A stretch of 64,000 bases of DNA, from NCBI GenBank assembly GCA_944389085.1, contig CALXLB010000069.1:1-64000 (forward strand), written 5' to 3'. The notes below the pieces were generated by a model. That model was not told the DNA's origin. It ran no database searches and saw nothing but the letters and a program-made list of their open reading frames with translations. The stretch is from an uncultured Spirochaetaceae bacterium (GTDB lineage Bacteria; Spirochaetota; Spirochaetia; Sphaerochaetales; Sphaerochaetaceae). The position numbers and the translations under genes were made by a program. This document shows, piece by piece, positions 8,315-16,888 of the stretch (positions are counted from its first letter, which is position 1; each line of letters opens with the position of its first letter).

Positions 8315-9826
8315 ATGAAGTATATCGGCGCCATAGATCAGGGGACGACAAGTACCCGTTTCATGATATTCGACAGCGAAGGCAATATTGTCTCCTCTGC
8401 CCAGATGGAGCACAGGCAGATTTTCCCTCGGCCAGGCTGGGTTGAGCATGATGCTGAGGAAATCTGGAATAATACCTGTGCTGTGATGAAAACAGCTCTG
8501 GAGCGGGCAGGACTTGATGGTTCTAAGCTCTCTGCTATCGGCATTACAAACCAGCGTGAGACTGTTGTTCCGTTTTCAAAGAAGACAGGCAGGCCTCTTT
8601 ACAATGCCATTGTCTGGCAGGATCTCAGGGGGGAGGAGTACATAAAGAAGCTCTCTCTGTCCTTCCCGGAAGATAAGCTGAGGGAGAAGACAGGTCTGCT
8701 TTATTCTCCTTATTTCTCTGCCAGTAAAATACGCTGGCTTCTGGATAATGTACCTGAAGTGAGAGGTGCGGCGGAGCGGAACGAGATCGTCTTCGGCACA
8801 ATTGACTCCTATCTCGTTTCAAAACTGACCTCTTCACGTGCTGTTGTGACAGATGTGACTAATGCATCCCGCTATATGCTGATGGATATCCGTACAGGAG
8901 ACTGGGATGCTGAGATGCTATCCCTTACAGGTATAAGGAAAGAATGGCTTCCTGAGATTGTCTCATCATCTGGAGTTGTCTATGGCGTGACAGACAGGGA
9001 AGGACCAGCTGGAGCAGAGGTTCCCGTTGCCGGTATCCTTGGAGATCAGCAGGCGGCGCTTTTCGGACAGGCCTGTTTCTCTAAAGGTGAATCGAAGTGC
9101 ACATATGGAACCGGGTGCTTCATGCTGAGCAATATCGGCACCGAGCCTTGCTTTTCATCCCATGGGCTTCTGACGACCGTTGCCTACCGTATCGGAAAAG
9201 AGAAGATGTGCTATGCCTTTGAAGGTTCTGTAGCTGTTGCAGGCTCGCTGGTGCAGTGGACCCGTGATCAGCTGAAGATGGTTTCTTCTCCGCAGGAGCT
9301 CGACGCGCTTGCCGCTTCTGTCCCTGATAACGGCGGTGTGTATATCGTTCCTGCTTTCTCCGGCCTATTCGCTCCATACTGGCGCAGTGATGCCCGTGGT
9401 GTGATTGCAGGTCTGACAGGGTATGCCACAAGAGCTCATATATGCCGTGCTGTTCTTGAAGCAACGGCATTTCAGGCCAATGACATTTTCTCTGTAATGG
9501 AAAAAGACAGCGGTATTTCCATCAGTGAGCTTAAGGTTGATGGCGGAATGACGAATTCAGTTCCTCTGATGGCTTTCCAGGCTGATATCCTGCGTGTTCC
9601 TGTCATAAGGCCGCAGATAGTGGAGACTACATCGCTTGGTGCCTGCTATGCGGCAGGCCTGACCATCGGAGTATGGGATAGTACCCAGACGCTGCGCCGA
9701 TATTGGAAAGAACAAATGAGATGGCTTCCTGTAATGGATGACAAGGAGAGGGAAAAAAAGGTAGGATTCTGGCAGAAGGCTGTCAGGTGCACCCTTGGCT
9801 GGATGCCCTCTGATAAGGAGTGTTGA
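8315..9826 (+). CDS. glpK: Glycerol kinase
   Basis: Phosphorylates glycerol to glycerol-3-phosphate with ATP. The 503-residue product is a full FGGY-family kinase. The N-terminal phosphate-binding loop (AIDQGTTSTRF), the conserved WQD, YGTGCF and the C-terminal VDGGMTNS region are all present. The family length is about 500. It stands alone, without glpF or glpD, and its last bases carry AAGGAG for the next gene (cdaA), which begins just after its stop, so it may head the cdaA-priA transcript. Glycerol facilitator and dehydrogenase must lie elsewhere if glycerol is used. Confidence 0.95.
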   Translation: MKYIGAIDQGTTSTRFMIFDSEGNIVSSAQMEHRQIFPRPGWVEHDAEEIWNNTCAVMKTALERAGLDGSKLSAIGITNQRETVVPFSKKTGRPLYNAIVWQDLRGEEYIKKLSLSFPEDKLREKTGLLYSPYFSASKIRWLLDNVPEVRGAAERNEIVFGTIDSYLVSKLTSSRAVVTDVTNASRYMLMDIRTGDWDAEMLSLTGIRKEWLPEIVSSSGVVYGVTDREGPAGAEVPVAGILGDQQAALFGQACFSKGESKCTYGTGCFMLSNIGTEPCFSSHGLLTTVAYRIGKEKMCYAFEGSVAVAGSLVQWTRDQLKMVSSPQELDALAASVPDNGGVYIVPAFSGLFAPYWRSDARGVIAGLTGYATRAHICRAVLEATAFQANDIFSVMEKDSGISISELKVDGGMTNSVPLMAFQADILRVPVIRPQIVETTSLGACYAAGLTIGVWDSTQTLRRYWKEQMRWLPVMDDKEREKKVGFWQKAVRCTLGWMPSDKEC

Positions 9827-10648
9827 GTGTTTGAGGTCTTTGCCACACTGAGTGTTACCGATTATCTGAGAATGTTGGTTGAGGTTGCTGTTCTCACTTT
9901 TGTCATCTACAGATTCTATCTGGCAATCTCTGATACCAAGGCTACAGAGGTCCTCGGTATGCTCTTTGCGCTTGTCGTCATCTATCTGCTGTGCAGGGCG
10001 CTGGAGCTGGATGTGCTTACTTCAATACTCAATATTGCCGCAGTACCGGTCCTGATGCTTCTCTGCGTCTTCTACCATCCAGAACTCAGAAGGGCTTTTT
10101 CCTCTTCCTTCTCGCGTAAATCGAGGCTTTTCCGAGGCCAGCAGACTACAGGGGATCAGATTGATTCCATTCTCAATGCCTGCAATATTCTCGTCGAGAA
10201 GAAAAGAGGTGCGCTCATTGTCTTCCCCCGTCATACGGATATACAGTCAATTCTGGAGTCTGGTACGAAGCTGAATGCAGATCTGTCATCAACGCTGATA
10301 CTCACCATCTTCGATCATGATACGCCTCTGCATGATGGAGCCTGTGTCGTGCAAGGCGGTCGTATCACATATGCAGCCTGTTACCTTCCGCTTTCTGAGC
10401 AGAGGAATATCAAGGCGACATTCGGAACAAGACACAGAGCATCCCTTGGACTTGCTGAAGAGTCAGATGCAGTCATTCTTGTAGTTTCCGAGGAAACCGG
10501 GGCTATCTCTTTGTCATATAATGCCAATATATATTACGATCTCTCTTCTGAGACGATAAAGAAGACGCTTCTCAAGCTTCTCAGTTACAGGGATGTGCTT
10601 CCAGAAGAGAGACAGAGACAGGAATCAGTGGAGGGAGAAAACGCATGA
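9827..10648 (+). CDS. cdaA: Diadenylate cyclase CdaA (c-di-AMP synthase)
   Basis: Membrane diadenylate cyclase making the second messenger c-di-AMP from two ATP. Three hydrophobic segments lie within residues 15-83. The DAC domain follows with the catalytic Asp-Gly-Ala at 170-172 (LHDGACVV) and Arg-His-Arg at 202-204 (GTRHRASLG). Its 273 residues match the CdaA class rather than DisA. The start is a GTG preceded six bases upstream by AAGGAG inside the glpK end. It overlaps ybbR by four bases, the classical cdaA-cdaR pairing. The usual third partner, glmM, is absent here and acpS follows instead. Confidence 0.93.
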   Translation: MFEVFATLSVTDYLRMLVEVAVLTFVIYRFYLAISDTKATEVLGMLFALVVIYLLCRALELDVLTSILNIAAVPVLMLLCVFYHPELRRAFSSSFSRKSRLFRGQQTTGDQIDSILNACNILVEKKRGALIVFPRHTDIQSILESGTKLNADLSSTLILTIFDHDTPLHDGACVVQGGRITYAACYLPLSEQRNIKATFGTRHRASLGLAEESDAVILVVSEETGAISLSYNANIYYDLSSETIKKTLLKLLSYRDVLPEERQRQESVEGENA

Positions 10649-11037
10649 AGAACAAGATAATTTCCATCGCCCTTCAGAACTGGATTCCTAAAATCTTCTC
10701 ATTCCTGATTGCGCTTTTCATCGTGCTTTCCGTGCGTTTCATGAATGTGAACGACCGTGTGGTTACATTGCCTCTTGATGTCGTGCTTCCTGAGAACTAT
10801 CAGGCTGTATCTCTGGTTCCTGAAACGATTGATGTCGTTATAACAGGTCCTGACAGCATTATCTATCTTGTAGATCCTGCGGAGATCGAGGCAAAAGCTG
10901 ATTTCTCTTCGGTCTCAGGTCCTGGCATAGAGAGAGTACCGGTCATGCTTGAGTATCGTGATGATATCTATACACGTGATGGTCTTGTTGTCAGTGCAAG
11001 CCCTTCGAGTGTGAGAATCCTTTTTGAGGAGATGTGA
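10645..11037 (+). CDS. YbbR-domain protein, short CdaR-like regulator
   Basis: The 130-residue product has one N-terminal membrane segment (about 14-34) and a single YbbR domain in the extracytoplasmic part (from LPLDVVLPENY through VSASPSSVRILF). CdaR proteins of Bacillota usually carry several YbbR repeats and modulate CdaA at the membrane. Here only one repeat is present, which is a real size difference rather than a truncation, since the stop runs directly into acpS. The start ATG overlaps the cdaA stop and is preceded by GGAGGGAG. A regulatory or structural partner role for CdaA is inferred from the pairing. Confidence 0.85.
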   Translation: MKNKIISIALQNWIPKIFSFLIALFIVLSVRFMNVNDRVVTLPLDVVLPENYQAVSLVPETIDVVITGPDSIIYLVDPAEIEAKADFSSVSGPGIERVPVMLEYRDDIYTRDGLVVSASPSSVRILFEEM

Positions 11038-11390
11038 TGATCCGCGGCATCGGTGTTGATATCGCAGCGACCGAACGCTTTGAGAATATGGGGGAGCGTT
11101 TATTGTCCAGACTTTTTACAGAGGAGGAGATAAAAGCAGCTCCGGCCAGTCCTGCTGAGTATTTCGCTTCACGGTTTGCCGCAAAAGAGGCCTTTGCCAA
11201 AGCATTGGGCACAGGTATCAGGGGATTTTCTCTTTCAGAGATTACTGTGCGGGAAGATGAGCATGGTAAGCCTTATTTTTTCCTTACAGGCAGGGCTGAA
11301 GCACTTGCTTCCGGCTTTATTCTGCACCTTTCTCTCAGCCATGAGAAGGAAGCTGCTGTAGCTATGGTGGTTGCCGAGTATGCGCAGTGA
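11037..11390 (+). CDS. acpS: Holo-acyl-carrier-protein synthase
   Basis: Transfers 4'-phosphopantetheine from CoA to apo-ACP for fatty acid synthesis. The 117-residue length is normal. The family's two motifs are visible: GIGVDIAATERF at residues 4-15 with the Mg-binding Asp, and RFAAKEAFAKALG near 46-58 with the second metal-binding Glu. A GTG at 11034 is also possible, but the ATG at 11037 gives the canonical MIRGIGVDI start and overlaps the ybbR stop (TGATG). Confidence 0.93.
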   Translation: MIRGIGVDIAATERFENMGERLLSRLFTEEEIKAAPASPAEYFASRFAAKEAFAKALGTGIRGFSLSEITVREDEHGKPYFFLTGRAEALASGFILHLSLSHEKEAAVAMVVAEYAQ

Positions 11391-12222
11391 CTGGAATCGT
11401 CCTGAAACTTATAGCTTGCCGGGAGAAGGAGAGAAGCGCATTATGCTCCGTCTTTCCTACGATGGATCCTTCTTCCATGGCTGGCAGGCTCAGGGGAATG
11501 CACCTTCCGTGCAGGGAACTCTTTCTCAGGTCCTTACTGAAATTCTGAAGAAAGAGACAGTTGTATATGGTTCTGGCAGAACAGATGCAGGGGTACACGC
11601 TCTTTCACAGGTCTGCCATTTTGATACATCATCTTCGATTGCAGCTGAAAAGTATCGTGTGATTCTCAATACAAAGCTTCCGAAGAGTATCAGAGTGCTG
11701 TCTTCCCAAGAGGCTCCGGAGGGCTTTCATGCTCGTTTTTCAACGATGTCGAGGGAGTACTGGTATCTGATAAAAGCTGCAGAGGACATGCTTCCCTGGG
11801 ATGATGGAAGGATTGCGATGTTCAAGGAACTTCCTCCTTTTGATCTTCTGCAGTCCTATGCCTCTCTTATTGTAGGTACCCATGATTTCACTACATTCGC
11901 TTCTGCCAGGGATCAATCTCTGTCAAAGGTAAGGGACATCTATCTTTCCCAATGGGATATCATATACGATGTATTCGGCACTCAGATACTGCGCTACAGG
12001 ACAGCAGGTAATGCTTTTCTCTATCATCAGGTGAGGAGTATGGTAGGAACGATGGTCTATGCATCTTTATCAGGAGAGGCATGTGAAGCATTCAGGACAA
12101 GGCTTGAAAGCAGATCAAGGGAGATGGCACTGCGTACAGCTTCTCCTGCAGGGCTGTATCTGGCAGATGTAAGCTATGATCCGGAGAAGTACCAATGGTT
12201 TGAGGAGCAATATGGCAGATAA
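11380..12222 (+). CDS. truA: tRNA pseudouridine(38-40) synthase
   Basis: Converts uridines 38-40 of the tRNA anticodon arm to pseudouridine. The catalytic Asp lies in GSGRTDAGVHAL, and the LSYDGSFFHGWQ N-terminal strand and the YHQVRSMVGTMV helix near residue 210 are family hallmarks. The start is uncertain. The ATG at 11380 lies inside the acpS end and gives a 280-residue protein with about 20 extra N-terminal residues. The ATG at 11443, preceded by AAGGAG, would begin just before the conserved strand. The next gene starts within its final codons. Confidence 0.92.
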   Translation: MRSDWNRPETYSLPGEGEKRIMLRLSYDGSFFHGWQAQGNAPSVQGTLSQVLTEILKKETVVYGSGRTDAGVHALSQVCHFDTSSSIAAEKYRVILNTKLPKSIRVLSSQEAPEGFHARFSTMSREYWYLIKAAEDMLPWDDGRIAMFKELPPFDLLQSYASLIVGTHDFTTFASARDQSLSKVRDIYLSQWDIIYDVFGTQILRYRTAGNAFLYHQVRSMVGTMVYASLSGEACEAFRTRLESRSREMALRTASPAGLYLADVSYDPEKYQWFEEQYGR

Positions 12223-12898
12223 TCTTACAAAATCTCTTTTCATGTCCATGCTCGATGATGCCGAACGTATTGCCCTCTCAGATCCTGATGGGGAGCGTGT
12301 ACCATATACATCCTATTCTCTGAAAGACAGGAATGAGAGCAAGGTTCCTGAGGTCAGAAATCCTCTGGATGATCTTTATAAGAGAGCTGCCTCCTGCCAT
12401 GCATGCCATGCATTTGAATCAAGAAGAATCTTTGCCGATCCAGTGAGGAAAACAGGGGCGAAGGTCCTTTTCATTGCTCCGTATCCGGAGAATGAGATGA
12501 TATTCTCTCCTGAGTCTCTGGGCATTTTCAAAGCATGGTGGAGGCTTTCCCTGCTGCTTGAAGAAGGCGAGTGGGCACTCACTACTCTGATAAAGTGTCC
12601 TGTATCGGCGTTCTCATATGAATCTGCCGTAGCATGCCGTTCTTTCCTGAGGGAGGAGATGATGCTGCTCAAACCCCAGTCTCTGGTGCTTCTTGGCTCT
12701 GATACTGCAAGATTCATGACGAGACGTGGCGATGATATGGATGGGCTAAGGCTGAGGCGTTTCAGTATCAATCACATTCCTTCCTATGTGACATATTCGC
12801 CTTCGGAGTACCTTCATGATTCTTCACTGAAGAGATCAATCTGGCAGGATATGCTGTTCATCAGGAAGGAGCTCGGGACGGAGGAGCGCTGTAAGTGA
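12212..12898 (+). CDS. Uracil-DNA-glycosylase-like protein with four Fe-S-type cysteines, degenerate active site
   Basis: Looks like a family 4-type uracil-DNA glycosylase relative of 228 residues. The four cysteines expected to hold a 4Fe-4S cluster are Cys62, Cys65 (ASCHACHAFESRR), Cys129 (LIKCP) and Cys142 (ACRSFLREEMMLLKP). The LVLLGSDTARFM strand also matches. However, the family's GExPG catalytic loop is replaced by IAPYPENE (88-95), and the HPS motif reads SPS at 196-198, so classical uracil excision may be lost. It could bind or process another lesion. The start at 12212 overlaps truA and has GAGGAG four bases upstream. It overlaps priA by four bases. Confidence 0.7.
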   Translation: MADNLTKSLFMSMLDDAERIALSDPDGERVPYTSYSLKDRNESKVPEVRNPLDDLYKRAASCHACHAFESRRIFADPVRKTGAKVLFIAPYPENEMIFSPESLGIFKAWWRLSLLLEEGEWALTTLIKCPVSAFSYESAVACRSFLREEMMLLKPQSLVLLGSDTARFMTRRGDDMDGLRLRRFSINHIPSYVTYSPSEYLHDSSLKRSIWQDMLFIRKELGTEERCK

Positions 12899-14859
12899 GA
12901 TATGCTACTGTGCTTCTGAATCTGCCCTACGAAGCCTCTTACAGCTATATTATTCCCCCTTCCCTTGCATCCGATGCTGTTTTCGGCGTACGCGTTGTTG
13001 TTCCATTCGGCAGAAGACGGATGACAGGTTTTGTAATCTCCGTAAGCGATGTCAGGCCTGCCGGGGACTATGAGCTGAAAACTATTGAGAGAGTTATAGA
13101 TAAAAGTCCTGTTTTCACAGAGAATCTTCTGGATCTTGCGTTCTGGATGAAGACGATGTACTTCTCTCCTGTGGGGCTTAATCTCTCTTCTATGATTCCA
13201 TCTGGTCGCCGTGAGAGCGAGATCAGCCCTTTTTATGAGCCTTCATCATTCTCTCCGATTGAGAATCTCTCTCCGGGTCAGGAACATGCGCTTTCCGTGC
13301 TGAGGACGTCAGGTGATAAGATCTTCTACATATTCGGTATAACAGGTTCAGGAAAGAGCGAGGTATATCTCAGAAGGGCGGAGGATATCATCAGGGAAGG
13401 CAAGCAGGTATTGTACATGGTACCGGAGATCACTCTCTCTGAGCAGCTTTCCGATGAAGTCTATACGCGTTTTTCCGGCCGTGTCGCTATATTGCATTCA
13501 TCCCTTACTCCCTCCCAGCGGCTGAAAGCATGGAATGCAATCATGTCGGGAGATATAGATATTGTCATCGGAGCCAGGAGCAGCGTTTTTGCGCCATTCA
13601 GGAATCTGGGGCTTATTATCATTGATGAAGAGCACGAGACTTCATATAAATCCGGGACCGCACCGCGTTATCATGCAAGACAGGTAGCAGAATACCGCAG
13701 GGCAAAAGAAGATGCTGCCCTGATAATGGGATCTGCGACTCCTTCGCTTGAAGCCTGGAAGATGATGGAGAACCATAAGATCCACAGGATAGATATGAGG
13801 GAGCGGATCGGGGAAGGAAAGTATCCTCGCGTTGATATCGTGAACTGCCTGAAAGAGAAACGGAATATAACACCGGTGCTGGAAGAGGCTATAAGAAAGG
13901 CTCTCTCGGAAAAACGCGGTGTCATTCTCTTTCTCAACAGACGTGGTTACACATATAACTATGTCTGTGCCGAATGCGGCCATGTGATTACCTGCCCGAA
14001 TTGCTCTGTGTCTCTTACTTATCATAAGAAAGAACAGCGTCTTGTCTGTCATACATGCGGCTTTTCAGAGCCATTGGTGACAGTCTGTCCAGAGTGCCGC
14101 TCACGTGACCTCTCTCCGCATGGGTTCGGAACAGAGAACGTGGAAGAGGAGGCTAGATCTCTCTTTCCGTTTGCCCGCATCGCCAGACTTGATACTGACA
14201 CAGCGGAAAAGAAGGGAAAGACACAGGAGATACTCCAGGGCTTCCGCAGCGGTCATATTGATATACTTCTGGGGACTCAGATGATAGCCAAGGGTCTTAA
14301 TTTTCCTCTTGTCTCGCTTGTTGGTGTTCTGAATGCCGACTCTTCTCTCTCCATCCCTGATTTCAGGGCTTCTGAACGTACTTTCTGCCTTCTGCATCAG
14401 GTCGCAGGAAGGGCAGGACGCTACCATGACGACGGCTATGTCATTATCCAGACAACACAGCCTTTCCATCCTGCTGTAGCTGCTGCTCAGGATGGAAGCG
14501 TTGAACAGTTCTATAGAAAAGAGCTCGAAGAACGCAAAGCTACGTTATTTCCTCCCTTCTCACGTCTGCTGAACCTGACTGTCCGGGGAAAGAATGAGGA
14601 GTATGTCTCCCAGTATGCAGAACAGCTTGAAAAAGATGCCTTTGAACTCGCAAAAAGCGGTGGCTGGAAAGATATCGAGATATTCTCTTCTTCTCCTTGC
14701 CTCATAGCCCGTAAAGCACAGTTCTACAGGTATCATGTGCTTCTGCGTTCTGCCAGTGCCGCGCAGCTTTTGAATTTCGCGCATTTGCTCCTCGATAACC
14801 GCAAGATTCCATCGTCGTTGCATCTGGAGATAGATATGGATCCTGTCTCACTGATGTGA
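12895..14859 (+). CDS. priA: Primosomal protein N' (replication restart helicase)
   Basis: Superfamily 2 helicase that reloads the replisome at stalled forks. In the 654-residue product the N-terminal DNA-binding domain is followed by Walker A GITGSGKS (148-155), the DEEH box (243-246) and an eight-cysteine zinc region near 363-400 (CAECGHVITCPNC, then CHTCG and CPECR). It is somewhat shorter than the E. coli protein (732), as is usual outside Proteobacteria. The GTG start at 12895 overlaps the previous stop and has GGAGGAG nine bases upstream. It ends the glpK-to-priA chain. Confidence 0.95.
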   Translation: MRYATVLLNLPYEASYSYIIPPSLASDAVFGVRVVVPFGRRRMTGFVISVSDVRPAGDYELKTIERVIDKSPVFTENLLDLAFWMKTMYFSPVGLNLSSMIPSGRRESEISPFYEPSSFSPIENLSPGQEHALSVLRTSGDKIFYIFGITGSGKSEVYLRRAEDIIREGKQVLYMVPEITLSEQLSDEVYTRFSGRVAILHSSLTPSQRLKAWNAIMSGDIDIVIGARSSVFAPFRNLGLIIIDEEHETSYKSGTAPRYHARQVAEYRRAKEDAALIMGSATPSLEAWKMMENHKIHRIDMRERIGEGKYPRVDIVNCLKEKRNITPVLEEAIRKALSEKRGVILFLNRRGYTYNYVCAECGHVITCPNCSVSLTYHKKEQRLVCHTCGFSEPLVTVCPECRSRDLSPHGFGTENVEEEARSLFPFARIARLDTDTAEKKGKTQEILQGFRSGHIDILLGTQMIAKGLNFPLVSLVGVLNADSSLSIPDFRASERTFCLLHQVAGRAGRYHDDGYVIIQTTQPFHPAVAAAQDGSVEQFYRKELEERKATLFPPFSRLLNLTVRGKNEEYVSQYAEQLEKDAFELAKSGGWKDIEIFSSSPCLIARKAQFYRYHVLLRSASAAQLLNFAHLLLDNRKIPSSLHLEIDMDPVSLM

Positions 14860-14860
14860 G

Positions 14861-14889
14861 TTGACGATTTTTTCTCTTCTTGCAATCAT
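14861..14889 (+). promoter_or_regulatory. Promoter of the DUF3842 gene, leaderless layout
   Basis: TTGACG (14861-14866), 17 bases and AATCAT (14884-14889), then six bases to the ATG at 14896. The -35 begins two bases after the priA stop. No Shine-Dalgarno is present. Confidence 0.6.
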
Positions 14890-14895
14890 CTTGCT

Positions 14896-15312
14896 ATGGA
14901 AATTCTTGTCATAGATGGGCAGGGTGGAGGCCTGGGAAAGGCTGTCGTTGCTGCTCTCCGTTCTCATTTTCCTTCTGCTGTCATCAACGCTGTGGGAACA
15001 AACAGCATTGCTACGCAGCGCATGCTTTCCTCTGGGGCGGATCATGGTGCAACGGGTGAGAATCCTGTGAGGGTGTTGTCAAGGAGCGCTGATCTGATTG
15101 TAGGACCTATAGGGATCTGCATTCCAGACAGTATGTATGGCGAGGTTACCGAGGCGATGGCTGCAGCTGTCGGACAGGCCCGGGCCCGGCGTATTCTGAT
15201 ACCTGTGAATATCTGCGGGAATATCGTGGTGGGTGTACCAGATACATCGCTTTCTGTTATGATAGATGGTGTAATAAAAGCAGCAGAAGCTGTACTGAAG
15301 CCTGAAGGTTAA
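14896..15312 (+). CDS. DUF3842 family protein
   Basis: The 138-residue protein matches the pattern of DUF3842, a small family of unknown function. It opens with a Rossmann-like glycine-rich strand (MEILVIDGQGGGLGKAV). The GTNSIAT segment near 35-41, the GPIGICIPDSMYGE stretch and the NICGNIVVGVPD end are conserved-looking. It precedes the ECF transporter genes by 44 bases and may be co-transcribed with them, which would suggest a cofactor-related role, but this is context only. Confidence 0.8.
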   Translation: MEILVIDGQGGGLGKAVVAALRSHFPSAVINAVGTNSIATQRMLSSGADHGATGENPVRVLSRSADLIVGPIGICIPDSMYGEVTEAMAAAVGQARARRILIPVNICGNIVVGVPDTSLSVMIDGVIKAAEAVLKPEG

Positions 15313-15356
15313 TCTTTAAATCGATAGCTGTGTCCAGAAGGGCACTGGAACGCAAA

Positions 15357-16163
15357 ATGCCGCAGATCAAAGCGGAAGATGTCTCATTCTCATATGGCAC
15401 GAAAGATGTGCTTTCATCTGTAAGTCTTTCCATTGATGGTCCCTCTTTTGTTGCTTTTCTCGGAGCCAATGGTTCTGGAAAATCTACTTTCGTGCGCCTT
15501 ATCGATGGCCTCCTTCCGCTTAAGCGCGGAGAGATCACTGTCAATGGCATGTCACTTAAGGATGGGAAGAAGCTCTATGACATCAGAAAGGAGATAGGAT
15601 TCGTCTTTCAGGATCCTGACAGCCAGTTTGTCTCTCCTTTATTGGCAGATGATGTGGCATTCGGTCCTGAGAATTATGGCTTTGATGAGAAGGAGAGAGA
15701 TGACAGTGTCAGCCGCAGTCTTTCTCTTACAGGACTTGAGACGTATAAGAACCGTCTGATTGAAACGCTTTCAGGAGGAGAGAAGGAGAGAGCGCAGCTT
15801 GCCGGCGTAATTGCACTTTCTCCATCCATTCTTATCTTTGATGAGGCTTTTGCCATGCTTGACGGGGATGGAGAGGAAAAACTGATGACACTTATCTCGC
15901 ATTTCCGTGAGAACAGAATCATCATAATGATTACCCATGATGTTCTCTCAGCGCTCTGGGCAGACAGGGTTGTCCTGTTTTCCGGGGGCAGGATCGTGAA
16001 GGATGGCAAGCCAAGAGAAATTCTCTGCGATGCGGATTATCTTATGCAGATAGGGATAAAGCCTACGCTTCCATCCGTGATTGCATCGAAGATGAGAGAT
16101 ATGGGAGTAGAAACAGGGTGTGTGGTCACCAGAGATGAGCTGGAGGTGCTGCTGTGGAACTGA
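15357..16163 (+). CDS. ECF transporter ATPase A1 subunit
   Basis: One of two ATPases of an energy-coupling-factor vitamin importer. Walker A is GANGSGKS, the Q-loop FQDPDSQFV is the EcfA1 type, the signature is LSGGEKERAQLAG, and Walker B is ILIFDEAF with the switch His in ITHD. A GTG at 15330 would add nine residues, but the start at 15357 (MPQIKAEDVSFSYG) matches the family. No strong ribosome site is visible. It overlaps the next ATPase gene by 10 bases. Length 268 residues. Confidence 0.9.
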   Translation: MPQIKAEDVSFSYGTKDVLSSVSLSIDGPSFVAFLGANGSGKSTFVRLIDGLLPLKRGEITVNGMSLKDGKKLYDIRKEIGFVFQDPDSQFVSPLLADDVAFGPENYGFDEKERDDSVSRSLSLTGLETYKNRLIETLSGGEKERAQLAGVIALSPSILIFDEAFAMLDGDGEEKLMTLISHFRENRIIIMITHDVLSALWADRVVLFSGGRIVKDGKPREILCDADYLMQIGIKPTLPSVIASKMRDMGVETGCVVTRDELEVLLWN

Positions 16164-16888
16164 AACTGGAGCATGCAGCATTCACACAGGATGATTTCAC
16201 CATCTCTGATATCTCCCTTACCTTGCACGGTGGTATATCTCTTCTTACGGGGAAAAGCGGAGCTGGCAAGACAACGCTGCTTCTGATGCTTTCCTCCCTT
16301 GTTGTCCTCAAGGAGGGCACATTGAGTCTGGATGGAAGAATTCTCACGTCCCATGACAGTCATATCGGCATCATCTTCCAGTATCCGGAACGGCAGCTTT
16401 TTGCATCTACCGTTCTCCTCGATACATCTTACGCCCTCCGTGCCAGAGGCATCGGGAGGAGGGAGGCTGAAGAGCGAGCTAAAGAGGCTTTGAAGGAAGT
16501 CGCAATCGATGAGAGCAAATGGAATGAATCTCCATTCGCCCTCTCCGGTGGAGAGAGAAGGAGAGTTGCTATTGCTGGCACATTGATTTCTGATCCAGAT
16601 GTATTGCTGATGGATGAACCAACTGTCGGTATCGATGGCTATGGGTATGAGAGATTCCTGGATATCCTGGAGAAACTGAAGAGGCGTGGAAAGACAGTGC
16701 TTATTGCCACCCATGATGAGAATCTTGAGGAGTATGCAGAGCGGGTTATTGTGATGGATGGGGGACGGATCGTCCGTGACAGTAAAAGCAGATCCTGGCT
16801 TTCATTTCTTGCATCACGCCTTTCCACCTCTTGTGATATCGAGGCAGTTGCAGAGGCGGCTGTGGAGAAAGTGAGGGGCCTGAGATGA
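16154..16888 (+). CDS. ECF transporter ATPase A2 subunit
   Basis: Second ATPase of the ECF module, 244 residues. Walker A is GKSGAGKTT, the Q-loop FQYPERQLF is typical of EcfA2, the signature is LSGGERRRVAIAG, Walker B is VLLMDEPT and the switch His is in ATHD. It starts with GTG at 16154, six bases after GGAGGT within the A1 gene. A1 and A2 should form the heterodimer that drives EcfT. The stop overlaps the ecfT start (ATGA). Confidence 0.92.
   Translation: MELKLEHAAFTQDDFTISDISLTLHGGISLLTGKSGAGKTTLLLMLSSLVVLKEGTLSLDGRILTSHDSHIGIIFQYPERQLFASTVLLDTSYALRARGIGRREAEERAKEALKEVAIDESKWNESPFALSGGERRRVAIAGTLISDPDVLLMDEPTVGIDGYGYERFLDILEKLKRRGKTVLIATHDENLEEYAERVIVMDGGRIVRDSKSRSWLSFLASRLSTSCDIEAVAEAAVEKVRGLR

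Noticed and set aside
15313-15356. Vitamin riboswitch before the ECF genes
   Set aside because: Only 44 bases are available and the preceding region is the DUF3842 coding end. No aptamer-like structure is visible.
16037-16714. 225-codon minus-strand ORF across the ECF ATPases
   Set aside because: Antisense to two ATPase genes with intact Walker and signature motifs, and it has no motif of its own.
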